A DNA stretch of 64,000 nt from NCBI GenBank assembly GCA_049965615.1, contig JBMFWD010000006.1, forward strand, positions 40,213-104,212, given 5' to 3'. Both the position numbers and the translations under genes were made by a program. Positions 8,460 through 17,196 of this stretch are shown here, piece by piece (within the stretch, counting starts at the first letter, position 1; every line of letters begins with the position of its first letter). The notes below the pieces were generated by a model that made no database searches, was not told where the DNA came from, and worked only from the letters and a program-made list of their open reading frames with translations. Origin of the DNA: Acidobacterium sp049965615 (GTDB lineage Bacteria; Acidobacteriota; Terriglobia; Terriglobales; Acidobacteriaceae).

Positions 8460-8556
8460 CTCTCACTCCCCGAATCCCAGGTGAGCCACGTCACTTACAT
8501 TACCGCCGCCCAGCCTCCTATACTGAACTCGCAGGTAACCCACTAAGGAAATATCT

Positions 8557-9261
8557 ATGAAGTTGTTTCGCTGGCTCTGGTTCGTGGCGACTCTGGGTGT
8601 ACTCGCCGAAGGCTTTTACGTAGCCATGTACGTCGTGCCACCCGATGCCTCCCAGGGAGACGTACAACGGATCTTTTACTATCACTTCGCGTCATGGTGC
8701 GGCATGGGGCTCTTCTTCCTCATCAACCTCATCTGCTCCATCACCTACCTCGCAGTCCGCAATACCAAATCCGCTCTCGCCATGAAGGCCGATTCCCTCG
8801 CCCTCGCCGCGGCGGAAATCGGCGTCGTTTACTGCACCATCGGCCTCGTCACCGGTTCGCTCTGGGGCCGCGCCGTATGGGGCATCTGGTGGACATGGGA
8901 CCCGCGCCTCACTTCGACCTTTGTTCTCTGGCTCATTTACATCGCCTACCTGCTGCTGCGCCGCCTCGCGGCCGGCCCGCCCATGCGCACACTCGCAGCC
9001 GTCATGGCTATCTTCGGCTATGTCGACGTGCCCATCGTCTACATGTCCACCCGCTGGTGGCGCACGCAGCACCCCCAGCCCGTCTTCTTTGGCGGACCCC
9101 ATTCCGGCATCGCCCCCAGTATGATGCCCGCCGTCTGGTGGAACATTGCCGGCTGGCTCATGTGGGGCATTCTCATCGCCTCGCTCCGCTACGCCAGCGC
9201 ACACCGTGACCAGTTGGCCGAAGAAAAGGCCGCGCAGCAGTCTCTGGAGGTAATGCCATGA
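8557..9261 (+). CDS. ccmC: Haem exporter protein CcmC (CcsA/CcmC family)
   Basis: A 234-residue polytopic protein that presents haem to CcmE. The tryptophan-rich haem-binding motif reads WGIWWTWDPRLTS (about residues 108-120). Two likely axial histidines sit in loops (YYHFASWCGM; STRWWRTQHPQPVFFGG). About six membrane segments are predicted by eye. AAGGAAATATCT precedes the ATG. The last bases overlap the ccmD start (ATGA), supporting the order ccmC-ccmD. No ccmF, ccmG or ccmH gene lies in the window. Confidence 0.92.
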   Translation: MKLFRWLWFVATLGVLAEGFYVAMYVVPPDASQGDVQRIFYYHFASWCGMGLFFLINLICSITYLAVRNTKSALAMKADSLALAAAEIGVVYCTIGLVTGSLWGRAVWGIWWTWDPRLTSTFVLWLIYIAYLLLRRLAAGPPMRTLAAVMAIFGYVDVPIVYMSTRWWRTQHPQPVFFGGPHSGIAPSMMPAVWWNIAGWLMWGILIASLRYASAHRDQLAEEKAAQQSLEVMP

Positions 9262-9374
9262 CCCCGATGGAACGCTCTCATCTCCATCTCGCCTACGCTT
9301 TCACCTGGATTATCCAGCTCGCTTACGCCGCCTACGTCCTGGTTCGACTCCAGCGCGGCAAACGCACCGAGTAG
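9258..9374 (+). CDS. ccmD: CcmD-like small membrane protein
   Basis: A 38-residue open frame beginning on the ATGA overlap with ccmC and ending with TAG at 9372-9374. It has a single hydrophobic segment (LAYAFTWIIQLAYAAYVLVRL) followed by a basic tail RGKRTE. Size, position directly after ccmC, one membrane pass and aromatic/basic composition match CcmD, the tiny protein that joins the CcmABC-CcmE complex. Sequence conservation in CcmD is weak, so position carries most of the weight. A terminator-like hairpin follows 47 bases later. Confidence 0.75.
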   Translation: MTPMERSHLHLAYAFTWIIQLAYAAYVLVRLQRGKRTE

Positions 9375-9420
9375 CCGCGGGCATCGGCCCTTCCGCCGAG
9401 CCAGACGTGCCACTCACCCA

Positions 9421-9445
9421 GCGAGGCCGCCATCCGCGGCCTCGC
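9421..9445 (+). terminator. Probable terminator of the ccm operon
   Basis: A perfect 10-bp stem (GCGAGGCCGC / GCGGCCTCGC) with a 5-base CATCC loop, followed by the T/C-rich TTCACTTTCC. It lies about 50 bases downstream of ccmD. The T tract is imperfect. Confidence 0.65.
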
Positions 9446-9715
9446 TTCACTTTCCGGCTCACTGCAGGAACCCGTCCCACCCTCATACCGCCATTTCCTC
9501 GCGCCTTAAGCCCGAACTGAGCAAATAAACTTTGCCCCCATCCGGGGAAAACGGAGAGCCTGACCTGAGCTACCTCGAAGGGATCTGCAGTTGCCTTTTC
9601 TCAAACCGGCAAAAATTCAGGCTCACATCACTCGCACCTCGCTCCAACCCCACCAAAACTCCTTCCCAATCGCCCCGTTACGCTAAACTAAACAGATAAA
9701 GGAAGGTTCCACGTC
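9446..9715. other. Intergenic region between ccmD terminator and aroF
   Basis: No gene is visible in this 270-base stretch. At 9561-9592 it carries a short relative of the dispersed intergenic repeat seen at 41668 (shared CCTGAGC and TCGAAGGGATCTGCAGTT). The last 60 bases must hold the aroF leader (AAAGGAAGGTTCC before the ATG). I see no recognisable riboswitch. Confidence 0.5.
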
Positions 9716-10789
9716 ATGCTGGTCGTCATGAAGCCGCAGGCCACCCCTGAGCAAATTCAGGCCGTCTGCGACCAGATCCAACAGCTCGGTTTCCGCCCCC
9801 ATCCACTGCCAGGCGCGCAGCGCACCGCCATCGGCATCACCGGCAACCAGGGCCAAATCGAGCGCGGCAATCTCGAAGAACTCCCCGGCGTCGCCGAGGT
9901 CATACGCGTCTCCAAGCCCTACAAACTCGTCAGTCGCGACGTCAAGGAAGAAGACACCGTCATCCGTTTCCCCGGCACCGACGCCACCATCGGCGGACGC
10001 GACCTCGCCATGATCGCCGGTCCCTGCTCCATTGAATCTCGCGAGCAGGGCTTCGCCACCGCCGAATCCATCGCCAAGGCCGGGGCGCAATTCTTCCGCG
10101 GAGGCGCATACAAGCCCCGCACCTCGCCCTACGCATTTCAGGGCCTTGGCGAAGAGGCCCTCCAGATCATGGCCGAGATCCGCGAGCGCTTCGGCCTTCG
10201 CATCGTCACCGAGGCCATCGACTCCGAAGCCCTCGACCTCGTCGCCCAATATGCTGACGTCATCCAGATCGGCGCGCGCAACATGCAGAACTACTCGCTC
10301 CTCCGCGCCGCCGGACGCAAGCGCATGCCCGTCCTCCTCAAGCGCGGACTCGCAGCCACACTCGAAGAACTCCTCATGGCCGCCGAATACATCATGAGCG
10401 AAGGCAACTACCAGGTCATCCTCTGCGAGCGCGGCATCCGCACATTCACGGACCACACGCGCAACACCCTCGACCTCAGCATTGTTCCCGCAGTCAAGCG
10501 CCTCAGCCACCTGCCCATCATCGTCGACCCCAGCCACGGCACCGGCAAGCGCAACAAAGTCACCCCGCTCGCCCGCGCGGCCGTCGCTGTCGGTGCGGAC
10601 GGGCTCATCATCGAAGTCCACAACCAGCCCGACCAGGCCCTCTCAGACGGAATGCAGTCCATCTACCCCGATCAGTACGAGCAGCTCTTCACCGAGTGCA
10701 GCCAGATCGCCGGCATCCTCCACAGGAACATTCCCCGTGGTATCAAGATCGCTGAAAGCGTGGGAGCAACCAGCCCTGCAACCCTCTAA
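9716..10789 (+). CDS. aroF: 3-deoxy-7-phosphoheptulonate synthase (DAHP synthase, type I-beta)
   Basis: A 357-residue enzyme condensing phosphoenolpyruvate and erythrose 4-phosphate, the first step of the shikimate pathway. Residues 1-70 form the ferredoxin-like N-terminal domain of the Thermotoga-type enzyme (MLVVMKPQATPEQIQ..., VAEVIRVSKPYKLVSR). The TIM barrel carries AGPCSIES, FRGGAYKPRTSPYAFQG, TEAID, IQIGARNMQNY, VLLKRG, CERGIRTF and PIIVDPSHGTGKR. AAGGAAGGTTCC precedes the ATG. No chorismate mutase domain is fused. The following lipoprotein gene probably starts inside its last codons. Confidence 0.95.
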   Translation: MLVVMKPQATPEQIQAVCDQIQQLGFRPHPLPGAQRTAIGITGNQGQIERGNLEELPGVAEVIRVSKPYKLVSRDVKEEDTVIRFPGTDATIGGRDLAMIAGPCSIESREQGFATAESIAKAGAQFFRGGAYKPRTSPYAFQGLGEEALQIMAEIRERFGLRIVTEAIDSEALDLVAQYADVIQIGARNMQNYSLLRAAGRKRMPVLLKRGLAATLEELLMAAEYIMSEGNYQVILCERGIRTFTDHTRNTLDLSIVPAVKRLSHLPIIVDPSHGTGKRNKVTPLARAAVAVGADGLIIEVHNQPDQALSDGMQSIYPDQYEQLFTECSQIAGILHRNIPRGIKIAESVGATSPATL

Positions 10790-12029
10790 TCGCTTCCCGG
10801 CAATCTCCAGGCCCAGGGGGCGGCGTCGCTCACGCCGCCTTTCTTCCGTCCTGCTTGGCTCGCTGTCTGTCGCCGCGCTCCTGCTCACCGGCTGCACCCG
10901 CAAGCACCTGCCCACCTACCCATCCAACCTGCGCGAATACGCCTACGTCACCAACGGTGGCTCCAACACAGTCACCGTCATCAACGTCAAATACCTCCGC
11001 GTCGACCGCACCATCCAGGTTGGCCGGCATCCTGACGGGGTCGCTGCAAGTCCCTCCCGCAACGAGGTCTACGTCGTCAACACCGGCAGCCGCGGCAACA
11101 ACGGGTCGATTTCCGTCATCAACGCCGAAACGAACAACGTCGTCGCAACCATCCCGGTCCAGCGGCAACCCCATTTCATCGACGTCGATCCCACCGGCCA
11201 GCGCGCCTACGTCGCCAACAGCGGCTCCAACAGCGTCTCCGTCATCGACCTCGCAAAGCGCAGGCAGATCGCCGTCATCGGCGTTGGAGAAAACCCCCAG
11301 CGGGCGATCCTCTCGCCCAACGGCAACAGCCTCATCGTCACCAACCAGAAAAGCGGCAGCGTCTCCATCATCAATCCGCATACCTACCAGGTTCGCAGCG
11401 TCTGGACAGGCTGCCCTCAGGCCTCGGATGCCGTCATCCTGCCCGACTCCTCCAAAGCATTCATTGCGTGTTCCGGTTCACGCCACGTCATGGTCATCGG
11501 CCTGGCCCAGCATCCCGATAAAGACCATCCCAACCGCAGCACCCTGCCAGACCGAGAACTCGCTCTCCTGGATGTCGGCACAACCCCGGTCCACCTCGCA
11601 CTCAAGCCGGACGGCGGTGAAATCTTCGTCTCCAACTTCGGCAGTGACACCATCTCCGAGATCAACACCAGCACCAACGAAGTCGGCGGCGCGTACCTCG
11701 TCGGCGCGGAACCCTCCTACGGCATCGTTGCCTCCGACGACTCCACCCTCTGGGTCAGCAACTTCAACGCCAACACCATCGGCGTCTACTCCATCGACTA
11801 CGGCAAGCTCATCAACACCGTCCACGTCGGCGACGGACCCAACGCCCTCGCCTTCTCCTCCGATGGATTCTGGCTCTTCGCCGCTGATCAGAACTCAGGT
11901 GACGTCTCCGTCGTTCGCACCCTCTCCTACACCCAGCATGGAGTCCCCGTCGCAGGCCGCCTCTTCACCCTCCTGCCCGCCGGCAGCCACCCCAACGCGA
12001 TCGTCGTAAAAGCCTTCGCGGTCAAGTAG
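10737..12029 (+). CDS. Lipoprotein with YVTN/YncE-type beta-propeller repeats
   Basis: A secreted protein of about 430 residues. A basic stretch (RPRGRRRSRR) is followed by a hydrophobic segment ending in the lipobox LLLTGC, so a mature lipoprotein begins at that cysteine. The rest is a run of beta-propeller blades with the typical pattern YVTNGGSNTVTVIN, YVVNTGSRG, YVANSGSNSVSVIDL, FVSNFGSDTISEI and WVSNFNANTIGVYS. The start is uncertain: no ATG exists before the signal peptide. GTG at 10737, nine bases after an AGGA, is my choice and overlaps aroF by 53 bases. The function is unknown; such propellers often bind partners in the envelope. Confidence 0.8.
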   Translation: MVSRSLKAWEQPALQPSNRFPAISRPRGRRRSRRLSSVLLGSLSVAALLLTGCTRKHLPTYPSNLREYAYVTNGGSNTVTVINVKYLRVDRTIQVGRHPDGVAASPSRNEVYVVNTGSRGNNGSISVINAETNNVVATIPVQRQPHFIDVDPTGQRAYVANSGSNSVSVIDLAKRRQIAVIGVGENPQRAILSPNGNSLIVTNQKSGSVSIINPHTYQVRSVWTGCPQASDAVILPDSSKAFIACSGSRHVMVIGLAQHPDKDHPNRSTLPDRELALLDVGTTPVHLALKPDGGEIFVSNFGSDTISEINTSTNEVGGAYLVGAEPSYGIVASDDSTLWVSNFNANTIGVYSIDYGKLINTVHVGDGPNALAFSSDGFWLFAADQNSGDVSVVRTLSYTQHGVPVAGRLFTLLPAGSHPNAIVVKAFAVK

Positions 12030-12064
12030 CCTCAGTCCCACCCGCGTAGCCCACCCGCTCCAGG

Positions 12065-14299
12065 TCAGCCTTCAGCGTGCCCATAGCGGGCCAGCACCAG
12101 CGTTATGTCGTCCGGCTGCTCCTGGTCCCCAATCCACGCCCGCAGGGAATGCATCACCTGACCCGCAATCACCTCCAGCGGCAAATGACGGTGCCGCTGC
12201 ACCACATCCACCAGACGGTCTTCACCAAAATCTCCAAACTCGTTCTCCGGCTCGGTCACGCCGTCACTGTAAGCAATCAGAATGTCCCCCGGATACATGT
12301 GCTCCACGCCCTGCTCGTAAGCCACATTATCGATCAGCCCCACCACCGTGCCGCCCAGGTCCAGCCGATCCACTGAGCCGTCGCTGCGCAGCAGCAGCGG
12401 AGGCAGTTGACCCCCATTCGCATAGGTAAGCTGCCGTGTTTCCACCTCAAGATGCGCCAGAAATAACGTCGCATACTTCGCCGGCTGCGTGCTCCGGTAC
12501 AAGTGTCGATTCAACAGCTTCATCACGCTTGCCGGCTGCGTAAACAATCGCCCGCTCTCGGCCTCAAAATCAGGATTTCCCCTTCCAGACTCTTCCAGAA
12601 GACTCTGCGCCGCCATCGCCATTTCGTACCCCGCAAAGCGATACGCCCGCACCGCCGAGTGCAGTGTCGCCATCAGCAGCGCCGCAGAAATCCCCTTGCC
12701 GCTGATATCCCCCAGCGCAAGGCCCATCGACTTGTCGCTCAGCACCAGGAAGTCGTAATAATCGCCGCTCACCGTCCGCGCTGGAAGGCAAATTCCGTGC
12801 ACCTCCAGCGGCCCCATCTGCAAATTCGCTCCGGGAAACAGGTTCGCCTGCACCTCCTGCGCAATCGCCAGCTCGCTCTGCAGCTTCTGTTTCTCTTTCT
12901 GCTCCTCCAGCAGCCGCTCCAGCGACGCCGCCATGTTGTTGAACGACTGGCTAAGCGCCGCCAGCTGATCTCGGCGCTTCACCACGATCCGATGCTCAAA
13001 GTCCCCGTGGTCAATCGCCTCCGTCGCGCTGTAAAGGTCCCGAATCGACTTCGTAATCGTCCGGTTCAGCCGCATCGCTCCGTAGAACGCAAAAAGCTCC
13101 AGCAATCCAAAAAATGTCGCCAGCCCGATCAGCACATCGCGGAAGATATTTCCCACTCGCAGTGACGTATTAAACAGCCGCTGGTACAAAAGCGACGGCC
13201 GCGAATTCACATGCACAATCGCCTCGTGCACCTTGCCCGTTCGCCAGTTCGTCGTACCCAGTGGCGCGGCAAACGTCACCAGCAGATCATAAAAATGCTT
13301 GGCCTTCGGCAGTTGCCCGCCCGTCACCACGCCTTCCTCAGCCAGCTCCGCCAGCGAGTCGCCCTGCGCCTGTTGCTTCTTCAGCCCGGCACTTCTCCGC
13401 GCCAGATCCGCCGGCTTCGCCTGTCCCGGCACTCCCCCGGCAGTCGCCTGCACGCCCGATGGAGCGAGGTTCACTGTCACATTTCCATTCGTGTCGGAGT
13501 CGCCAAAGGCCGCATTCGGCAAGATCGCCACCGTACCCAGTCCCGCCGCAATCCGGTCCACGTTCTTCTGCCCCAGCGGAACGCTGCTGATCACCGCAAC
13601 CCGGTGCTGCCCCACCAGCTCTCCATCAATCGCCCGCAAAAAAAGCTGACCACGATCGAAAACAATTCCCTCAAAATCCTTGTTCCCCAACCAATCCGGT
13701 ATCTTCGCAATTTCGCGCGCATCCAGGTCCGGCGGTGTCATCGGCACCTTGTTGCCGTCCACAAAAATCGCCAGCCGCATGTCCGGAAAATCCTGCGTCG
13801 AAACCAAATCCCTCGCACCCGGCAAAGAAAGCTTGCCCAGAGGAACCCCAGCCGCCACCTCCTGCCCAATCCGGCTCGCGAATACATGGTTCTGCGCCGC
13901 AATCTGCACCAGTTCCGCGTGCTCTTCAGCGGTTCCCGCAAAAATCGCAAACTGTCCCGAGAAAATGTAAAGCGACACTCCCGCCAGCGTCACAAACAGA
14001 ACCACCGGCGCCAGACCCATCAGCACGTACGTCAGAATCAGCCGGTTGCGCACCTTCCACAAAAAGTGCCCAAAGATGTACTGGAACAGCAGCACCGCGC
14101 TCAGCGGCAACAGCACCACCAGCGCCAGGTCAGAAGCTGCCTGAAACACGTCACCCACGCCGCCCGGCAGCAAACCCAGCAGCCCCGATACCACGCAAAT
14201 CAGTAGCAGCCAGAACGCGCTCCGCCGCACCCAGCCCGTGGGAGCAGGACGGCGCAGCTTGCCAAAAACTTTGCCCTCAAAATCTCTCAGCCGACTCAC
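12065..14299 (-). CDS. Membrane-anchored HAMP / SpoIIE-type serine phosphatase (RsbU-like)
   Basis: A 744-residue signalling protein. The N-terminus has about three hydrophobic segments (residues 27-47, 52-74, 88-112), then an extracytoplasmic region of about 260 residues, another membrane segment near 385-410, and a HAMP-like and coiled-coil stretch (LYSATEAIDHGDFEHRIVVKRRDQLAALSQSFNNMAASLERLLEEQ). The C-terminal PP2C/SpoIIE domain has metal-site motifs SGDYYDF, LGDISGKG and AYSDGVTE. Such proteins dephosphorylate anti-anti-sigma factors or related partners. No sigma-regulator genes are adjacent. It follows the YihY gene at a 49-base spacing, probably in one transcript. Confidence 0.88.
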   Translation of the reverse strand: MSRLRDFEGKVFGKLRRPAPTGWVRRSAFWLLLICVVSGLLGLLPGGVGDVFQAASDLALVVLLPLSAVLLFQYIFGHFLWKVRNRLILTYVLMGLAPVVLFVTLAGVSLYIFSGQFAIFAGTAEEHAELVQIAAQNHVFASRIGQEVAAGVPLGKLSLPGARDLVSTQDFPDMRLAIFVDGNKVPMTPPDLDAREIAKIPDWLGNKDFEGIVFDRGQLFLRAIDGELVGQHRVAVISSVPLGQKNVDRIAAGLGTVAILPNAAFGDSDTNGNVTVNLAPSGVQATAGGVPGQAKPADLARRSAGLKKQQAQGDSLAELAEEGVVTGGQLPKAKHFYDLLVTFAAPLGTTNWRTGKVHEAIVHVNSRPSLLYQRLFNTSLRVGNIFRDVLIGLATFFGLLELFAFYGAMRLNRTITKSIRDLYSATEAIDHGDFEHRIVVKRRDQLAALSQSFNNMAASLERLLEEQKEKQKLQSELAIAQEVQANLFPGANLQMGPLEVHGICLPARTVSGDYYDFLVLSDKSMGLALGDISGKGISAALLMATLHSAVRAYRFAGYEMAMAAQSLLEESGRGNPDFEAESGRLFTQPASVMKLLNRHLYRSTQPAKYATLFLAHLEVETRQLTYANGGQLPPLLLRSDGSVDRLDLGGTVVGLIDNVAYEQGVEHMYPGDILIAYSDGVTEPENEFGDFGEDRLVDVVQRHRHLPLEVIAGQVMHSLRAWIGDQEQPDDITLVLARYGHAEG

Positions 14300-14348
14300 T
14301 GTTAAGCGAGTTTAGCGCGAACTTTGTCTCTTGTGCCCACTCTTTCGC

Positions 14349-15281
14349 TTAATTTCGCACACCGTCCGCCGTCTCCTCCGCATCCGCCTCCCGGGCAGCC
14401 AGCCGCGCATACCGTGTCGCAGAAAAATGCGCCCCGGCCAGCAGCAGCAAACCCGTCAAAAAGGCCCAGATCATCAGCGTCACCGACACCGCAAACGGCC
14501 CGTAAGCCGACCGCAGATCCAGCCACGGCAACACCATCACATACACCGCCTTGGCCCCATCCCAGATCAGCCCCGTCACAATCGCCGCCGGCAGCACCGC
14601 CCGCGCCGGAACCCTCCGGTTCGGCAGCAGCCAGTAAGTCAAAAAGAAGATGCCCACGCTCAGCAACGCAGCCGAAATGCTCAGGAACGTACGCGCCAGA
14701 AAATCAAAAATAAAGTTATCCGTGTGCCCGAAAAACAAAAACGCCAATATCTTGTTCTGCGCCGCCGCCAGACCCACCAAAAGCACCGCCAGCAAACCCA
14801 CTCCAATGGCCAGTCCCAGCGACAAAAGCTGGTTCCAATGGTAGGCCCGACTCTTCTTCACGCCCCACACCTGGTTCAGCGCCACCTCCAGCGGCATAAA
14901 CACGCTCGAAGAGGAAATCAGCAGCATCACCATCGAAAAAATCTGCACCTGCCCCCGCGGATGCACCAGCAGCGCCATGTTCCGGATCACGAAGCTCTGG
15001 TTCGACGGCAGAAAATAACCCACCATGTTCGCCACCATCTCCGTCATCGCCTGCGAGTGGAACACCTCCCGCGACACCGTAAACAGGATCACAATAAACG
15101 GAAACAGCGACAGAATCGCGTTCGCCGCCACGCTGAAGGCATACGTGTGCACCTCGGTGCGGCTCAAATATTGCGCCAGCGACACAAATTGCGGCCACAA
15201 CTCTCCCGGGGATAGACAATTCAACAACCTTTTCAGCCAGCTCTTCGACTCTTGGGTGGACATTTCCTCAACTCGAAACAA
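14349..15281 (-). CDS. YihY/virulence factor BrkB family membrane protein
   Basis: About 310 residues with six hydrophobic segments. Family landmarks include AYALSVAANAILSLFPF-like text (here YAFSVAANAILSLFPFIV), a middle ALNQVWGVKKSRAYHWNQLLSLGLA, and the C-terminal PNRRVPARAVLPAAIVTGLIWDGAKAVYVMVLPW. These match PF03631 (UPF0761), inner-membrane proteins of unresolved function once misnamed ribonuclease BN. The upstream TTG (15281) follows AGAAGAGA; an in-frame ATG at 15263 is an equally good start. It is divergent from the cold-shock gene. Confidence 0.88.
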   Translation of the reverse strand: MFRVEEMSTQESKSWLKRLLNCLSPGELWPQFVSLAQYLSRTEVHTYAFSVAANAILSLFPFIVILFTVSREVFHSQAMTEMVANMVGYFLPSNQSFVIRNMALLVHPRGQVQIFSMVMLLISSSSVFMPLEVALNQVWGVKKSRAYHWNQLLSLGLAIGVGLLAVLLVGLAAAQNKILAFLFFGHTDNFIFDFLARTFLSISAALLSVGIFFLTYWLLPNRRVPARAVLPAAIVTGLIWDGAKAVYVMVLPWLDLRSAYGPFAVSVTLMIWAFLTGLLLLAGAHFSATRYARLAAREADAEETADGVRN

Positions 15282-15667
15282 TCTCTTCTCATACTATTCC
15301 GCGACCCATCCGCCTCCTCCGGCAACGCCCCCATTCGCCACCATCACGGTTCCAAATTGCCCCATTCCGCCCCGCCTACCCTGTTTCCAGCCCCATCCGG
15401 GCAGTTTTTTGCCCAACTATGCATTTTTTTCTTGATTTACATCCCGGTTCCTGCCATAACAAGGTCACGATTTAGCTCTGTGTGTTTCCGGGCTAAGTTG
15501 TCGTTTGGAAGGCCGTTTTTTTTGATGTATTGCATGAGTAATACCTTTTGTGCCCGCCCAGAGGCGGTAAGGCTTCCGTAATCTGCGCCATCCGCGCGGA
15601 GACGGGGCTTTTGCTGTTATTGGGGGAAACAAGAGGCGGACAATCGCCCATAACAAGAGGAGTTGCT
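15282..15667. other. Divergent intergenic region with long cold-shock gene leader
   Basis: A 386-base gap between the YihY gene (-) and cspA (+). The left 120 bases are C/T-rich with no gene. The right part holds a promoter-like pair at 15432-15460 and then a leader of about 200 bases before the cspA start, a length typical of cold-shock mRNAs. The motif AACAAGAGG occurs twice in the leader (near 15628 and 15652); only the second is correctly spaced from the start codon. Confidence 0.5.
15432..15460 (+). promoter_or_regulatory. Sigma70-like promoter of the cold-shock gene
   Basis: TTGATT at 15432-15437 and CATAAC at 15455-15460 are separated by 17 bases, in a T-rich region upstream of the long leader. 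The match to consensus is partial but the spacing is ideal. Confidence 0.45.
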
Positions 15668-15874
15668 GTGAAAGAGCAAGGCGTAGTCAAGTGGTTTAAC
15701 GGAGCGAAAGGTTACGGTTTCATTCAGCGGTCCAGCGGCGAGGACGTTTTCGTCCACTTCTCCGCTATTCAGGACTCGGGCTACAAAACACTTAACGAAG
15801 GCGAAGCCGTCGAATTCGAGTGCCAGCAGGGCCCCAAGGGACTCAACGCAGCCAATGTGGTCCGCGGCTCGTAA
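15668..15874 (+). CDS. Cold-shock domain protein (CspA family)
   Basis: A 68-residue single cold-shock domain, an RNA chaperone that binds single-stranded nucleic acid. RNP1-like KGYGFIQR and RNP2-like VFVHFSAI are intact, preceded by GVVKWFNGAKGYGFI and ending in GPKGLNAANVV. I chose GTG at 15668, six bases after AGGAG, which gives the family's usual length. The frame stays open for 40 further codons upstream, but those encode no conserved sequence. A long leader and promoter precede it. It lies between divergent YihY and convergent queG. Confidence 0.93.
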   Translation: MKEQGVVKWFNGAKGYGFIQRSSGEDVFVHFSAIQDSGYKTLNEGEAVEFECQQGPKGLNAANVVRGS

Positions 15875-15902
15875 GCGTCCCGCTCCTGACTCCATCCCTG
15901 TC

Positions 15903-17072
15903 TCAATATTTTTCTGAGGCCTTCCGGCCAGGCGCTGCGCTGTCCAGCCCTGCCGCATCCGGAAGGCTCTGCCCCGGCTCCAGCCTGGCGACCGCCCACC
16001 GGCTCGCCTCAGCCACACCTTCGTCCTCCGCCGCCGCCCACTCGCGCAGCTGCGGCAAAAACCCCCTGTTGCCGCTGTTCCCCATCGCAATCGCTACATT
16101 CCGGCGAAAGCCCCCAAACTTGGCCCGCTTCACCGGCGAACCATAAAACCACTCCCCAAACGCAGCCTCATCCATCCCCGCCAGCCACTCCAGCGCGGGA
16201 TTCACCAACTCACCCCGCACCGCCAGTTCCGGATCACGCCCCACCGGCGCCCTCCGCCGGCTGTTCCAAGGGCACACATCCTGGCAAATATCGCACCCGA
16301 AAACTTGCCGGCCCATCCCCTCCCGCAACTCCTCCGCAATGCTACCCCGGTGCTCAATCGTCAGGTAGCTGATGCACCGGCTCGCATCCATCTGCCGCGG
16401 AGCCACAAGAGCCTGCGTCGGGCACGCATCCATGCACCGCGTGCAGCTGCCGCAGCGGTCCGCCGCCAACAGCGCCGCCTCACCCTCCGACACCTCCAGC
16501 GAAGTCAAAATCACCCCCAGAAACAGCCACGAGCCCAGCTTCTGATTCAATAAACAGGTGTTCTTGCCCACCCAGCCCAGGCCCGCGTACTCCGCATACA
16601 CCCGCTCCACCAGCGGACCCGTATCCACATAACACCGCGCCTCAAACTCACCAAACTCACCGGCCAGCCGCCCCCGCAGCCGCTCCAGCCGCCGCAGCAT
16701 CACCTTGTGATAATCGGTCGGCTTCCCTCCACTGCCGCTCCACGCATACCGCGCAATCCATCCCGCATCCGGTGGCGCTTCCTCCGTCGAATACGGCGCA
16801 TCGCTGTTGTAGTTCAGCATGCACACAATCACCGATCGCGCCCACGGAACAGCCTCCCGCAGCGAAGACCGCACCAGCCGCCCCGCCTCGTTCCGCCGCT
16901 TCAGATACTCCATCGTTCCCGCGCGCCCGGCCTCCACCCACGCCGCAAACCGCTCCCGCTCGCACACGTCCTCCGCGCTTCCCGGCTCCGGAACAGCAGT
17001 CATCCCCGCGCCCGAGAAGCCCTCCTCCTCAGCCAGAGCCCATATCCGCGCCTGCAGTCCCCTCGTCATCAA
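15903..17072 (-). CDS. queG: Epoxyqueuosine reductase QueG
   Basis: A 389-residue cobalamin- and iron-sulfur-dependent enzyme that reduces epoxyqueuosine to queuosine in tRNA, the last step of the pathway. Two ferredoxin-type clusters are clear: CGSCTRCMDACPTQAL and CDICQDVCPWN. Upstream lie the family signatures WARSVIVCMLNYN, ARYAWSGSGGKPTDYHKVM, YVDTGPLVERVYAEYAGLGWVGKNTCL and SWLFLGVILTSLE. The C-terminal 50 residues (NVAIAMGNSGN...) resemble the HEAT-like tail of longer QueG forms. The gene is convergent with cspA and divergent from the next gene. No other queuosine gene is nearby. Confidence 0.94.
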   Translation of the reverse strand: MMTRGLQARIWALAEEEGFSGAGMTAVPEPGSAEDVCERERFAAWVEAGRAGTMEYLKRRNEAGRLVRSSLREAVPWARSVIVCMLNYNSDAPYSTEEAPPDAGWIARYAWSGSGGKPTDYHKVMLRRLERLRGRLAGEFGEFEARCYVDTGPLVERVYAEYAGLGWVGKNTCLLNQKLGSWLFLGVILTSLEVSEGEAALLAADRCGSCTRCMDACPTQALVAPRQMDASRCISYLTIEHRGSIAEELREGMGRQVFGCDICQDVCPWNSRRRAPVGRDPELAVRGELVNPALEWLAGMDEAAFGEWFYGSPVKRAKFGGFRRNVAIAMGNSGNRGFLPQLREWAAAEDEGVAEASRWAVARLEPGQSLPDAAGLDSAAPGRKASEKY

Positions 17073-17196
17073 GCTTGTCTCTATCCTACGAACATACTTC
17101 CGCTGCCAACCTTGGTTGCCGCTGGTTCATCGACTTCGATACCATCGAACGGGTATTCATCTTCGTCACGCATTCAGCCCAATAAGAGAGAACCTC

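Noticed and set aside
15548..15667. N-terminal extension of the cold-shock protein from an upstream start
   Set aside because: The extra 40 residues are not conserved-looking, and the GTG at 15668 has the properly spaced AGGAG.
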